64,000 nucleotides of DNA. Source: Symbiodinium kawagutii. Its lineage: Eukaryota > Sar > Dinophyceae > Suessiales > Symbiodiniaceae. Location: positions 39,966-103,965 of the forward strand of contig VSDK01001483.1 of the NCBI GenBank assembly GCA_009767595.1, written 5' to 3'. The notes beneath the pieces were generated by a model that ran no database searches, was not told the DNA's origin, and saw only the letters and a program-made list of their open reading frames with translations. This document shows positions 1-10,380 of this stretch, piece after piece (position 1 is the stretch's first letter; every line of letters starts with the position of its first letter). A program made the translations under genes and the position numbers.

Positions 1-1102
1 GGTCAGAACAAACAACACCTTGCGTCGCTCGGTTGCAGATTTTCTGACGGTTGACAAATGAAAGAGTCAGCCAGTTTCTATATACATAGTTTCTCTTGGC
101 TTATGCAATGTTATGCAAATAAGGATGAATATGTGCATCCATATGATGATATATGCACCTGTTTATTCTGCAGGTTTTATTGGAGGGGTATATACTCAAT
201 AGCGCTTGGGAGCTTTCAATTCCCCCGTTTCCTTGATGAGGCCCACACCGTGTCTTTAGCTTTCCTAAGCAAAGCAAGATAGATTGAAGTAAGAATGGTT
301 GGCTTTTCTTGTTAAACAAGCTCATTAAGGTAAGAATGCTTGGTATATCAAACCATGGTAATGTTTGACATGGTTGGACAAGGGAGAAAACCACCATCAC
401 AATTGTTGTCTACAACTACTATGGCTAATAAAGAAGTGTACTGGTAATATGTAGTCGCTGACAACTACGAGTTGATGACCAACACTCAGACACATTCTTA
501 TCAATAGACAAGCTAGTGCTAATCATCCAGAAATTCTCATCTTGGTAGGTGAATCATCAATTTCAAGGGCAAATGTTTCGTGGTGACACCCAAATTAGAT
601 CATCTATGCAAAGTCGAGTATATGTCTGAAGCCCACAAATAACCTCATGAGGTAAATTTGACACTGCATAAATGTTTTCCAACCTTTCATGCGCTCGGAT
701 AATCCCAGAAGTGGTTTGAACTAAATCTCTTGTTTCTGACAAAGTGTCCTTTCTCATTGTTGGTTTCTCATGCTTGTCATTTTGGGAACCTAACTATGAT
801 GTACGGGTCAGATTTGATAGTGATATTGACGGCTCGGCCTCCAAAGGGCGGTTTCCGTGTTAGAAGCAGGCCATCGGCCACAATTTCGTAGCCTATCATA
901 AACCGACCTGAGTAACAGATACTACTGAGTTCACTGTGAACTGCGTTCTTGTCATTTCTAGCTCGTGCTTTCAATTCGGTCGCTGGGATGCGGCTAAACC
1001 CTCAGCATCCACCAGCCAGAACTTTTCCTGGTTGATTGACTATACGTGATGAGCGAAATGATTGGATGGATCCGTGATTGCGTAGCTTTCATGGCCTCAT
1101 GA

Positions 1103-1288
1103 CGGCCGGAATTCGCAGGAAGAACGCATCAGGAGTGGACCGATTCGCAGGTGAATTTGTGGGTCAACCATGGAGGCAACACCAGGCTCGTTGATATCAC
1201 GGGCTTTGTGGTGGTCGAACAAAAGCAACTGCAGGACCATGATGGGCTGAACTACATGTTGGAGCATGTTGAAACCCAGTGTAGATAA
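1103..1288 (+). CDS. Exon-like segment, unknown product
   Basis: Open for 61 codons between a TGA and a TAA, with about two thirds G/C at third positions. It includes the stretches WTDSQVNLWVNHGG and FVVVEQKQLQDHDGLNYM. No clear acceptor bounds it, and CAG|GTGAAT near 1150 could be a donor that would cut it short. The minus strand is also open over 1306-1097 and reads plausibly, so strand is not settled. Product not recognised. Confidence 0.25.
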   Translation, partial: RPEFAGRTHQEWTDSQVNLWVNHGGNTRLVDITGFVVVEQKQLQDHDGLNYMLEHVETQCR

Positions 1289-1412
1289 CTCACCGCCCAT
1301 CCTCAAATGTTGGTTGGAGATCCATCCGGGATCTCCATGTCCACAGGGGTCTTCTTGGTACAGGGGGAGATCAAGGGACCATCATCTTTCTGGCAAGGGC
1401 TGTGAGATGCCG

Positions 1413-1541
1413 TGAGGCAACCTTGCAAAACAGAAGGATTTGGCGCTGGAACTGAGCCAGCTGCAGGCGGGGCTCGGAAGAGATGTTGCAGTGATTCGAA
1501 GCTTTGGAATCCTTGGAACTTTGATATACTTTGATGATCGT
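1413..1541 (+). CDS. Exon-like segment, helical
   Basis: The frame reading KQKDLALELSQLQAG at 1423-1470 is rich in G/C-ending codons and looks like an amphipathic helix. A possible acceptor (AAAACAG) precedes it at about 1428. The donor is unclear. It may belong with the neighbouring plus-strand exons up to 3.6 kb. Product not recognised. Confidence 0.25.
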
Positions 1542-1920
1542 TGATGATTGTTGATTATCGTTGATGTAGTTTGTCGTGTATGTCCCGACTTCTTACCAAT
1601 TGGCTACGCCCTCTCAGGGTTCATGTCAGTGTTTTGATACCTCTGCTTTTGTAGCATAGGTCAGTCAAACTTATTCATATGCCAGCACTTGCATAGATCA
1701 ACCATTGATAGAGAAAGACATTACCGCCAAAATTTCAAGGTTGAGTCACGCGATCACACAGGAAAGCCACTGAGATCACCACGGTCTGTTGGGCTGCTAG
1801 TTTTCCATTACTGAAGGTCTTTAATACCTACAGTAGGTGCATTTCTCCCGTAACATGGGCAGCTGAGATGACCATCGTGACTGCAGCTTTCTTGGGAATG
1901 AGAAGTGACCCCTTGCAGAG

Positions 1921-2015
1921 AATGCGATGATCATTGCTCAAGCCACGACTGCGGTGTTGAGAGCGGTTGCAGACTCTGCCGTATTGGGGAACCTGTTTGT
2001 GAACCACTGACTCTG
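1921..2015 (+). CDS. Exon-like segment
   Basis: After the acceptor-like CCCCTTGCAG a frame reads ENAMIIAQATTAVLRAVADS and continues to a TGA near 2012. Third positions favour G/C. The opposite strand has an 87-codon ORF (2091-1828) of poorer composition. It lies between other plus-strand candidates, so it may be one exon of the same gene. No family assigned. Confidence 0.25.
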
Positions 2016-2332
2016 ACTTTGTCGACGTTGGGTTTTGGTCACTGCTTAGTATGATCGCAATCGCCCCCTTTGCATGGGTTTTTTTCCACATGAAATGGAT
2101 TCATAGCCGTGAATGACCATGGTGACTGCCACATCGGCCAAACTATGTTTGTATTGCAAAAGGCGTAATTGGCTGTTTGACAGAACAGTTGGCAATTCGC
2201 TAAAGGGCAAATGGCTGCTTAACCAGGTAATCGATTGTGATTGGCTGCTGAACTGTGGGTGATTGGTTGCTTAAGCCTGGAAGTAAACCTGGTAGTTAGC
2301 CTGGCAGTAAACCAGAGTTAATTACCAATCTT

Positions 2333-3570
2333 AAGCAACGACCCGTAAGTACACCATTGGTAATTGCCTGGAAGTTCTGGAGCGCCCCACTGACAGTGAG
2401 GCCAATCGAGAAGAGCTGGCCATGCTGCGGAAAGCAGACCGTTGGGATGCCCGTGGGGAGCTGGTCGGACACTTGAAATCCTCAACAGCCAGAATCCCTT
2501 ATAAAACCATATGAATCCCTTATAAAACTTAAATAAATCCATACTCAACAGCTCCTTCAAGTGATTTCAAGCCGCCATTTTAGAAGCGCTATTGTTATAT
2601 CGCTAAATCCAAGAAGGATGCAACTCCCTTGCTAAAAATGAACAGGTTTGCATTCGGATACCATGGATGGATCTCCCGCAGAAATGGCTCCATTCAAACG
2701 TCGTGATCACCGCGGTCCTTTCGTGGTTGTGGGGTAGCCCCAGGCGCCAAGAAAGCCTTCGACCGTGAATCCTTGGCCACGGCCTGGAATGCAGACATTC
2801 GCATGAAGAATATCTGGAAGGCAATCGAAGCTCGGCTGCCTCCGGGCTCCATGTTCCTGCAGCAAATATGGTCATGATCAAGAGTTATTGAGTACAGGGA
2901 TGGATGTATATATACATATATATATGATATATGGATAGCTACAGGAACTATAGTTCTTCTGATTGCTACTAGCTACATTGATTAATTGTATCATATCATG
3001 ATAGATTATCTAACGATAGTAAGTAATGTAACATGTTAAGCTATGAAGCTACAACCATGGGTTGTTCAGTAGCAAGTGCTCTGGGCAAGAGATCATGGAA
3101 GATCATTGCAGCATGCTTCCTGGCCACGTCCATGCCTTCACAAATCTGATGACAGCATTGAGTCTTCGCCCAAACTAAGGACAACCACAGCAAAGTGTCC
3201 AAGAAGGAACCTTCCAAGGTGCAGTGGCAGCCCCAAGGGTTATACAGCGGAGAACAACTAGAAACCCCTTCACCAAAAAATGGTACATATGACATGTAAT
3301 TGCTAAATTGTTGTCTATGACTATTTCACTGTTGGAGTTTCATTTTGTTGTGAAGTGTGTGACTGCAAGTGTGTGTGGTTTTCTGATTTCCAGCAACCAA
3401 ACCCAAATAGCCCACTCCATGAAGACAAACCCAACAATCCAACTGAAACCCGAGCCCTGTTTGGGGGATGGTGGCTTTACTGGGCCACAGAACAGGCCCT
3501 TGACATCAGAGGCATGGGTTTCCCAGTTTCGAAGTCAACTGCAATGCCAGTGGAGCGCAAATCCGAATAG
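2333..3570 (+). CDS. Candidate multi-exon gene, 3' part
   Basis: Four coding-like blocks lie on the plus strand. 2368-2511 includes EANREELAMLRKADRWDARG. 2738-2871 includes KKAFDRESLATAWNADIRMK and KAIEARLPPGSMFLQQI. 3162-3295 includes KVSKKEPSKVQWQPQGLYSG. 3411-3570 includes ETRALFGGWWLYWATEQA and ends in TAG. The first pair joins in phase 1 if the donor is GCCC|GTGGGG (2450) and the acceptor GGGGTAG (2737). The last pair joins in phase 2 (GACAT|GTAATT at 3295, AAATAG at 3410). The GGWWLYW stretch may be a membrane segment. The link between blocks two and three is unsupported, and the minus strand is also open at 3295-3041. Product not recognised. Confidence 0.42.
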
Positions 3571-3599
3571 GTCGTGAGTGCAAACATTGTGCAAGTATT

Positions 3600-4396
3600 C
3601 TGTCCATGTACTATCCATCTCAGTTTCCAGTCAGTATCCAACTCTTGACAAGTGCTGGTGTCTCAAGAATACTACTGTCCCACAGTAAATATCCCAAAAT
3701 CTAGAACATAAATGAAAATAACAATTTAGACTTTGCAATCCAACTGCTAGTTTATTTGGCTGGTCAGCAACGATTGACAATTTGGAAACAACAGGCACAT
3801 AAATGCCCAAGTGTAAATGGGCGGCCAGCAGTTCTTCATCTCTCAACTTCTTGCTGCAAGTTCCTTGGGACAACTTGCCTGTCTCACCAATCTTCATTGG
3901 GTTTCTCTGATTGCAAATTCTTGGTACCAAAGTTCCCGTCTTATGGGGAAAGGTCTAAATCAATTTTTCATCCCAAAGGATTTTTGACCACTTTAGAGAA
4001 CGTACCAGTGAATATCGACGGAAGTCGCAATTGATCAAATCTGAACAATTCCATGTAGAATGGAAAAATCTTATCATTCAGGACATACCTACAACTATCA
4101 ACCTTAATCAACGCAAGAGTTATCAATAACACCATTAATCAAAATTCATCAAACTATCAACAGACATGCAGGACGTCTGAATCCTAGCATAACATGATAT
4201 GATCAATGATGAAAGTACTGTATAAGAATCAGCAATCGAATGATACGAGTTTCCACCCTGGAGTTGATTGAGTTTCATCAATGAGCGTCGTATACTGAAT
4301 CAATGAGTAAAGGATCACAATTAGATCTGAATCAAAACGAATCAAAATGCATCAACAACATGACTCAAAATAAAATCAGATACTAATCAAAGTGTA
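3600..4396. other. Apparently non-coding, ATCAA-rich
   Basis: No coding block that I can support. ORFs at 3756-4034 (+) and 3930-3631 (-) have no splice sites and poor composition. From about 4080 to 4420 the sequence is dominated by irregular ATCAA/AATCA repeats. Confidence 0.5.
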
Positions 4397-4605
4397 TCAA
4401 AACAGATGTTGAATCCATTTGAATCCTGTGTGAAAATTCTGAATTCCATCCACATTCGAACCTCGTCCCAGTTGCCACCTTCGCCAGGTGGGTGTGGGCG
4501 AAGCACTACCACCACCCTCAAGGGCTGGATCCACCATTTCGGCGGGGCGCATCATGACGGGCTGCTTGGCGGCAGCTGTGCTGTGGTTCATAGGGAAGTT
4601 ATATT
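4397..4605. CDS. GC-rich coding-like island, strand unresolved
   Basis: Both strands are open and coding-like. The minus strand reads AAAKQPVMMRPAEMVDPALE with strong G/C at third positions and a possible GT donor after GGACGAG. The plus strand reads AGRIMTGCLAAAVLWFIGK, a possible membrane helix. I cannot choose between them; the codon pattern slightly favours minus. Confidence 0.25.
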
Positions 4606-4860
4606 TGACAGATCTTAAGATCTGTTGAGTTAAGATTGCTTATAGCAATACTTAACAGATGTTGAGTCATAGATTATAGGATACTATAGGCTTAACAGAT
4701 ATCAACAGCTGTATTTGGCGTTCTAGTCTACAGCATAATTATGTTGCTGTCAACAGATGTCAACAACTATAGTCAAAAGGTGTTTGCAGACCGAGTGAAA
4801 GATGTTAACTCGCAGATATAACAGATGTTGAACAGCTACACTTGACAGCTTGAGGGAAAG
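4606..4860. repeat. Cluster of AACAGATGTT palindromic repeats
   Basis: A perfect 18-bp palindrome (ACAGATCTT and its complement) lies at 4608-4625. It is followed by four variants of the near-palindrome AACAGATGTTGA at about 4654, 4693, 4756 and 4820. There is no gene in this stretch. Confidence 0.7.
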
Positions 4861-4988
4861 GACGATTTGTTTTTCACAGTAGTTAGGGAACCACCACCAT
4901 CACCTCTACAACCAGAAAATTCCAGCACCTCATTCCTGTTCAGTGTGACTACTTGCGACAATTTCACGCATACATATATTTACAATAT

Positions 4989-5128
4989 GGGTGTGGGTCA
5001 AAACCCTTAGTCCCCCTGGTTCCCCTTTGTTAACCATTGTTTTCCTTATGAGTTTGTTGGTGGAAATCCCCCATTAGTAGTTTTGTTGGTCATTATCCCT
5101 ATTATTGGTTAGTTAATATTGACCCAGC
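4989..5128. mobile_element. Small inverted-repeat element, family B copy 1
   Basis: The left end GTGTGGGTCAAAACCC and the right end ATATTGACCC are short inverted repeats around a CCCTTAGTCCCCC box. A second, shorter copy with the same ends and box lies at 40823-40880. Non-coding and MITE-like. The class is inferred from the inverted ends and from having two copies. Confidence 0.5.
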
Positions 5129-5437
5129 TCGCCATATATGATTCGTCGCCATTCCAACACTCCAAACTCATGAAGCCGCTGTCGCAGGTCCCACCATCCC
5201 GCCTCGCTCACGCCCTGCCCCAGGTTCCACTCGTCGAACCCCTTTGGGATGCTCCACCTCCATGAGCCAACTGGAGGCGAAGACCTCCGCCATGAGAAGC
5301 CGATCAAACCGACCTGGAACACCATCGTCTCTGTTGCTGGGGTTACATGCCAGCAAACTGATGCCTTGGACACCCACAAAATACCAATGTTTCCGCTGTG
5401 AGAGACCTGATGGCCCATCAATCAACCCGGAATTCAC
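5113..5437 (-). CDS. Coding block, possible frameshift or short intron
   Basis: Read from 5395 down, after the acceptor-like TCTCACAG, the minus strand gives RKHWYFVGVQGISLLACNPS and then FDRLLMAEVFASSWLMEVEH. A different frame then gives WNLGQGVSEAGWWDLRQRLH and ends at a TAA near 5113. About 85% of third positions are G/C in the last part. The frames join if one G is removed from a GGGG run (5230-5233). They also join if a 55-nt intron (GAG|GTCTTC to GACGAG|TGG) is spliced in phase 0. The plus strand is also open, but its composition is less convincing. Product not recognised. Confidence 0.4.
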
Positions 5438-5478
5438 AACTGTGTAATTTAGAAAATTTAGAGTACACCGGGTAAAAA

Positions 5479-5805
5479 ATAGATGGCACAGAACGACGAA
5501 TGAAAACCACGATATAGATGGCGCAGAAAGGGCTTTCGTGACGCGCCTATAATGAAGATGGAAAATTGCAAAAAATCACCATATTTCATGGTCAGCATGT
5601 GCCAAACAAATGGCACACATTGCCCAACTACATGGGGGTTGTGCCATCTATGAGCCCCTGAGGGTGAAACCAACGTACATGTCTGCCAAAAAACCGTGAT
5701 CGTGATGATGGTGCCATCTAGTGAATCTATCGAAAAGGGAAACCATCCACCTGGACCCGCCAGCTGCACCTGGCGGCGTTTGTGACGTGGTGCCATCTAT
5801 TGGGG
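5479..5805. repeat. GTGCCATCTAT motif cluster
   Basis: The 11-mer GTGCCATCTAT, or its complement with at most two changes, occurs at about 5479, 5514, 5641, 5710 and 5790. The first two copies point one way and the last three the other. The 112-codon minus ORF across this interval is explained by the repeats and is not called. Confidence 0.6.
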
Positions 5806-5869
5806 GCGGCTTTGTGATCTCACGGATTTAAGATGACAATTTGGTTGGTTTGTTACCTGCACATGGTGA

Positions 5870-6965
5870 ATAAAAGATGATTTGGAGGTACCTCTATTTT
5901 AATAAACCACCAAATGATCAAATAGTGTCACGCAAGGCAAGTTTACTTGTAAGGCGCCTGTTTGCTGACATGTCTTTCGGTGATCTGTTTCAACCTGCAC
6001 ATACGCTCAAAAACACGTAAGTGGAATTTAAGTGGAGTGTCTTGAACATTTGCATTCACACATGTTCACAGTACTGACAGTACACTTGCGGGGTCGGAAC
6101 TCGTGTGAACATGTCAAGCTGTTGATGGCTTCTTACCCCAGATTTTGGTTTGACAGCCAAGCAAGCAACCTCTACCATCCTCAGAACCTTTTCTTTCCCA
6201 GCCAAAAGTAGACCAGTTTGCACAAGCTTGGTGCATTTTTTTTTCACGGCCAAGAAAACTGCAAATTTGGAAGTTTGGTCCAAAGTTACCAGTGCTGGAC
6301 TCTGCCTCATGACAGGCCCAAAGAAATGGCAAAGGCCTGTATTGATTGCGTCGAGGCAGGTCAATGGGAGGTACCGGCCTCCAAAGGAGTCGATCTTCGA
6401 CCCAACGAATCATTTTCAAACAGGCAACCAGAAGATATCATATCATAAGTAAACTTTAAGTAAAGATAGTAAGGTACCTGCTGTGTGTGAACCAACACGG
6501 TGTTTTTTCGGATCATATTTTCCCGTGTTCAGGACAGGATGAGCATGGGAAGGCTATATGCAATTCTGTTGTATCGATGGTTTCTGCCTTGCAGCATGTG
6601 TCTGAGCTCTGGGTGTTGACTCTGTTGACGGCTTCTGTGTCTCCTGTGCCTCAAAGTCCCACTGGGATGCTGTGCCATGCTGTGCCCTTTGCGTCAGCTG
6701 TAGAGGAAACAATGAGATGCAGATATGCAGCATGTATGCAGCTGCAGATGGCAACCAGAGTCATAGTGCGAAGGAACATCACTGAACAAGCGAAACAAAG
6801 AGACTGGAAAGCCTCATGGCGAAAAGGGCAAATGGCCAACCTAAATGTAAACCACTTTCTCAGTTGCACTGGCATGGTGCGATAAAAAGGCATATGTTCA
6901 AATGTATATCAGTGCCGTTCGGATCTTTTGATTGAAGGTGACAGATGGGAACAGGGGTTACTGAA
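5870..6965. other. Mostly unresolved, no supported gene
   Basis: 5879-5895 resembles one end of small-element family A. At 6056-6460 three frames on two strands are open and all look plausible, for example MAKACIDCVEAGQWEVP on plus, so none is called. The 132-codon plus ORF 6487-6885 has no splice sites and a length expected by chance. Confidence 0.4.
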
Positions 6966-7128
6966 GTTGTGTTGTTGTCGACTTGAAGTACCAGACAATC
7001 GAAAACCCAGGGGCAAGTACCTGAGATTCTGACGTTCTTCCGTGCCAGGTGGCTGTTTCACTTGTGACCCGGTGTCGCTTCACTAGTGATGTTGAGAAGC
7101 GGCACATCCGGTGTTCAAAGCTCATCCT
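6966..7128 (+). CDS. Two exon-like segments with a GC-AG gap
   Basis: The first segment reads VVVDLKYQTIENPG and stops at GGG|GCAAGT (7012), a close match to a GC donor. After the acceptor GTTCTTCCGTGCCAG the second segment (7049-7128) reads AVSLVTRCRFTSDVEKRHIR and can end at CTG|GTAGAA. Both junctions are phase 0. The implied intron would be only 36 nt. Product not recognised. Confidence 0.35.
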
Positions 7129-7791
7129 GGTAGAATCTCAGTTTAGCAGGTTGCCAAGTTACAGATTGGTTCCTTGGGTTTCACACAGTTCCCGTGGAAC
7201 ATTATCCCATGCAAAGAATCATTTAGTCGCATCAGAGTATTCATTGAGCACTAATTTAGATCCATTAAGAATGCTTAATTAGTCACACATTATAAAACAA
7301 GATCCAATTGGCTTTCAATCAACCTGCGCAGGATTCTGCCATCATTGTGTGTACTCATAGGGCTGATGACCTATTTATGGTGTTCTTCCGTGAGGTGTGC
7401 ATGGTCTCTAAATGCAGAGATCTTGTTCATTTCAGGAACATTGCATACGTAGGTTGTTCGTGGAATTCCTTCATGCCCGGTATTTGACTTCGGTATGTCG
7501 AACAGAGCAGTCTGACGTTACATACTACGTGCGTGTGCGGAACTGAGCCTCAGAAAGATTCAGAAAGCAAGAGACTTGTTCAAATACTTGTGCTGATGGT
7601 TTCAGTGTTAGGCTGCCAAATTTATGGTTGGTACTTATGATTCCTGGGTGGTTTCCAAGTCATTGTTTTTAGTTTCAGTTTCACTTGCTTCCCAAAGCAT
7701 TGTTCGTGAAATGATATATTGTGATTGATTTGTGTTAGTTAGGTTTCCGGATTGAATTGAGTCCTAGTGAAACCTTTCCTTGGTGGGTTTT
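7129..7791. other. No gene seen
   Basis: AT-rich, apparently non-coding DNA between a plus-strand candidate and the 3' end of the minus-strand gene. It would hold that gene's 3' flank, but I recognise no poly(A) signal. Confidence 0.4.
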
Positions 7792-9270
7792 TTATTGGAC
7801 GATAGCACGGAGTTTGGAGGGATCTGAACCATTGCCATAATCACCCAAGTTAAGGAATGCACCGACGGGCTTCTGCTGATGGTTACATGATGTTACATGT
7901 GCTGACATGACCCATGGGTTTTTCTTGTTGTTTGTGAGCAGCATGGGTACATGTGTGCATTGGATCTGACTTGAATGAGACAAATTGGGCATGGAATGGT
8001 ATACAAATAGACCAGGGGAGGCTGGCACTTCAAAGTTTCCCCCTCTAAACTCGACCACTTGACTCACCTTGATGTTCTTTATCAGTTTCTGTGCCTTCTC
8101 AACAGCAGCGGTTTCCCGTTTCCTCCAGCAACGTTGGAGTCGATCCCGGTTTCACCGGCAGAGTTTGGCGCTTTGTGCCGAAAGGATGAGAAGTTTGTTG
8201 GTTGTGCAACTCGTGGTGGTACATGGTACGCATATGACACAGCATGCATAACCGCCAAACATGGAAGCAGGCACAGTAACCAACAGCGATTTAAGCAGAG
8301 GGCAATGGTAGTACAATGTTGAAGCGCACACACACGCACACATGCACAGGTGCATATCCGGTCAATGAGGCATATACATAATGTAGATCATATAATGATT
8401 GGTTGAAGTATGTGTGTTTCAAAAATGATCCATCTGAAAAAGATTTGTTTGAACCAAACATCACCACAGTTGTTGATTATTTCTGCAATGAATGTTTGAT
8501 GTGAACATCAAGGGTACTACTAAGTAATCACTCTGCTTTGACCCAGATCTATAAGGTTTCAAAGGTGTTTGTGACCACGACTTTTTTGCAGAACATGAGT
8601 ACGCCCTCCATACGTCTCGACATCATGCCGCATAGGTCGACATCTTTCCACAGCCAACGGATTAACGTAGACTCCTTCGCAAGGAACCATAGGCAAGAAG
8701 GTCATGACACTCGCATCCGTATCAAAGTCAGGCGCCTCAATGGGATCCCATGGGATTGCAAGCTCCCAAGATAGCACATGGGCAGCAATCAATCCGTTCA
8801 ACTTCAGCAACACCTGCAGTCATCGCTATAGTGAAAAGTTGGTTGATCAGCTGAGGCTTTCTACCACTACCTGATTTATTGGAGACCATAATCAGTAAGA
8901 ATCACATTATCAGTGCACACTATTTATGACAATTCGCAACAAGCACTATCTCCCAATTTCAGTATCAAGCAGCACTAAGCCATGCACCACAATGAATCAG
9001 CATTGGAATACTGGAACCAATGCTGAAGTGCCACAGGTCCAAGCAAGTCAGCCAGTCATGTTCTTTAAGCTTTTTCCAGCCCTGAGATAAGATCTGCCAT
9101 GGCATGGCCAGCATGCGTGGTCAACGTGGTAGCGCACTTTCTGAGCACCAGAAACTTTGATGACCAACTGTGCTGAATCCTTCGCCTTTTCGGCATTGGC
9201 GTACCAGAAAGTTTCACCCATTGTACGTGAGATACGCTGCGTATTGCGGAGAAATGCTGCTCATCTTTGT
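7792..9270 (-). CDS. Four-exon 3' part of an unknown gene
   Basis: Exons run down the minus strand. ~9270-9138 holds MGETFWYANAEKAKDSAQLV and IKVSGAQK. 8813-8605 holds LNGLIAAHVLSWELAIPWDP and GVYVNPLAVERCRPMRHD. 8122-8068 holds KRETAAVEKAQKLIKNIK. 7872-7792 holds KPVGAFLNLGDYGNGSDPSK and ends in TAA. The junctions are AAA|GTGCGC to CTGCAG|GTG (phase 0), GGAGG|GCGTAC to CTGGAG|GAA (phase 2, GC-AG) and AAG|GTGAGT to CAGCAG|AAG (phase 0). All three introns keep one frame over about 155 residues, which is unlikely by chance. The 5' end was not found. The two small C-terminal exons are lysine-rich. I recognise no family. Confidence 0.62.
8068..8330 (+). other. Antisense open frames, not called
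   Basis: Two plus-strand ORFs (8059-8322 and 8069-8251) cover the third exon and second intron of the minus-strand gene. They look plausible alone, but they conflict with the phase-consistent minus-strand model and have no matched splice sites. Confidence 0.3.
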
Positions 9271-9605
9271 GCTGATCCGAGGCTGATCCCTCAATGCTTG
9301 AGGACATCAGACCCGATAGTTTCCCCAGCCGTTCCCTTGTGATCTATTGGTTGGGTGCCGGACAAACTAAATACCCCTTGCGTGCACACACCATCACTGA
9401 TGATACACCATGACTGATGATATGATGACTGGCGCTCTAGAAAAAGGCTCTTTTGCATCCTACAACATAGCTTGTCGTGCTGAGTCCTATTGGAAAGTTT
9501 ATTCTTTCACTGTACTCCTTGAAGTGTCACATCGTTGCAAACTCTGGGTACAACAACTCTTAAGATTCCAACAGCCACCAGCATGCCTACAGCATCTCGA
9601 AATTA

Positions 9606-9875
9606 CTAAATGGATTGAACCTGTCCATCAATTTGGTTGACCCTCCAACTGGTGTTTGGGGACCCTATTTTACAGAGTCCCAATCTTAGCCAACTGGCTT
9701 TACTTGATTGAGCAGTACTCTTGTATGCTTGCGCATAGTGAAATGCGTAGCTTGGAACGGCCTGGATGATTGTCATGGGACACTCAATTCCAAACATTGG
9801 GATAGACTTTACTCGATATCCTTTACAGTCAAGAGTCAAAAGGTATACTTCATAACGTACTAACTGCTGATTCAT
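9606..9875 (-). CDS. Open frame of 89 codons
   Basis: Starts with ATG and reads VRYEVYLLTLDCKGYRVKSI and PSYAFHYAQAYKSTAQSSKA before a TAG. The residue composition is balanced and protein-like, but third positions are not G/C-biased and no splice sites were identified. It lies upstream of the minus-strand gene at 9.27-7.79 kb and could be an earlier exon or an unrelated ORF. Confidence 0.33.
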   Translation of the reverse strand: MNQQLVRYEVYLLTLDCKGYRVKSIPMFGIECPMTIIQAVPSYAFHYAQAYKSTAQSSKASWLRLGLCKIGSPNTSWRVNQIDGQVQSI

Positions 9876-10007
9876 GATTGTATTGGCAACTCTTAGAGCT
9901 TATTCAGTCCATTTTGATTTTTCTGATGCCGTTGTTTGTTGTTTTGTTGCTTGTTGGCCTTCATTTGTCGTTTATTGCTGCAGCAGGAAGAGTAGTAGTA
10001 GCAGTAG

Positions 10008-10081
10008 TGGCAATTAGTAGCAGTGGTGGTGAGCGTGGCTGTCGTTTGAGCTGTAGCGGTGACAGGGCTGGTTACTAGTAG

Positions 10082-10118
<37 letters not shown>

Positions 10119-10380
10119 CGTAGTAGCAGCAGGAGTAGCAGTAGCAGTAGCAGGAGGAGTAGTAGGAGTAGTAGTAGTAGTAGTAGTAGTCGTCGGAGGA
10201 GGACTCCTAAGAGCAATAGCAGGAATAAGAGAGCAGGAGTAAGACGAGTAAGAGTAGGAGTACAAGTAGTAGGAGGAGGAGGATTAGCCTTAGCAGTAGC
10301 AGTAGCACCAGAAGTACCAGGAGTAGCACGAGTAGCACGAGTAGGAGTGGGAGCAGTAGGAGGAGGAGGAGTGGTTGTTG
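10008..10380. repeat. Imperfect AGT/AGC/AGG trinucleotide repeat
   Basis: About 370 bp of interrupted AGT, AGC, AGG and AGA triplets; the purest AGT run is at 10083-10115. It opens low-complexity frames on both strands (polyserine on plus, polyleucine or polythreonine on minus), which I do not regard as genes. Confidence 0.9.

Noticed and set aside
3041-3295. 84-codon minus-strand ORF, and a plus-strand ATG at 3057 encoding a MGCSVAS myristoylation-like start
   Set aside because: The plus frame stops after 30 codons, and the minus frame competes with the plus-strand exon at 3162-3295. Neither has matching splice junctions.
6056-6460. Coding region on either strand
   Set aside because: Three frames on two strands look equally plausible, so no choice can be defended.
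7792-8122. Resemblance of the lysine-rich last exons of the minus-strand gene to the C-terminus of Ku-type proteins
   Set aside because: Only a loose K-A-x-x-L-I-K pattern agrees and the flanking motifs do not, so no family name is given.
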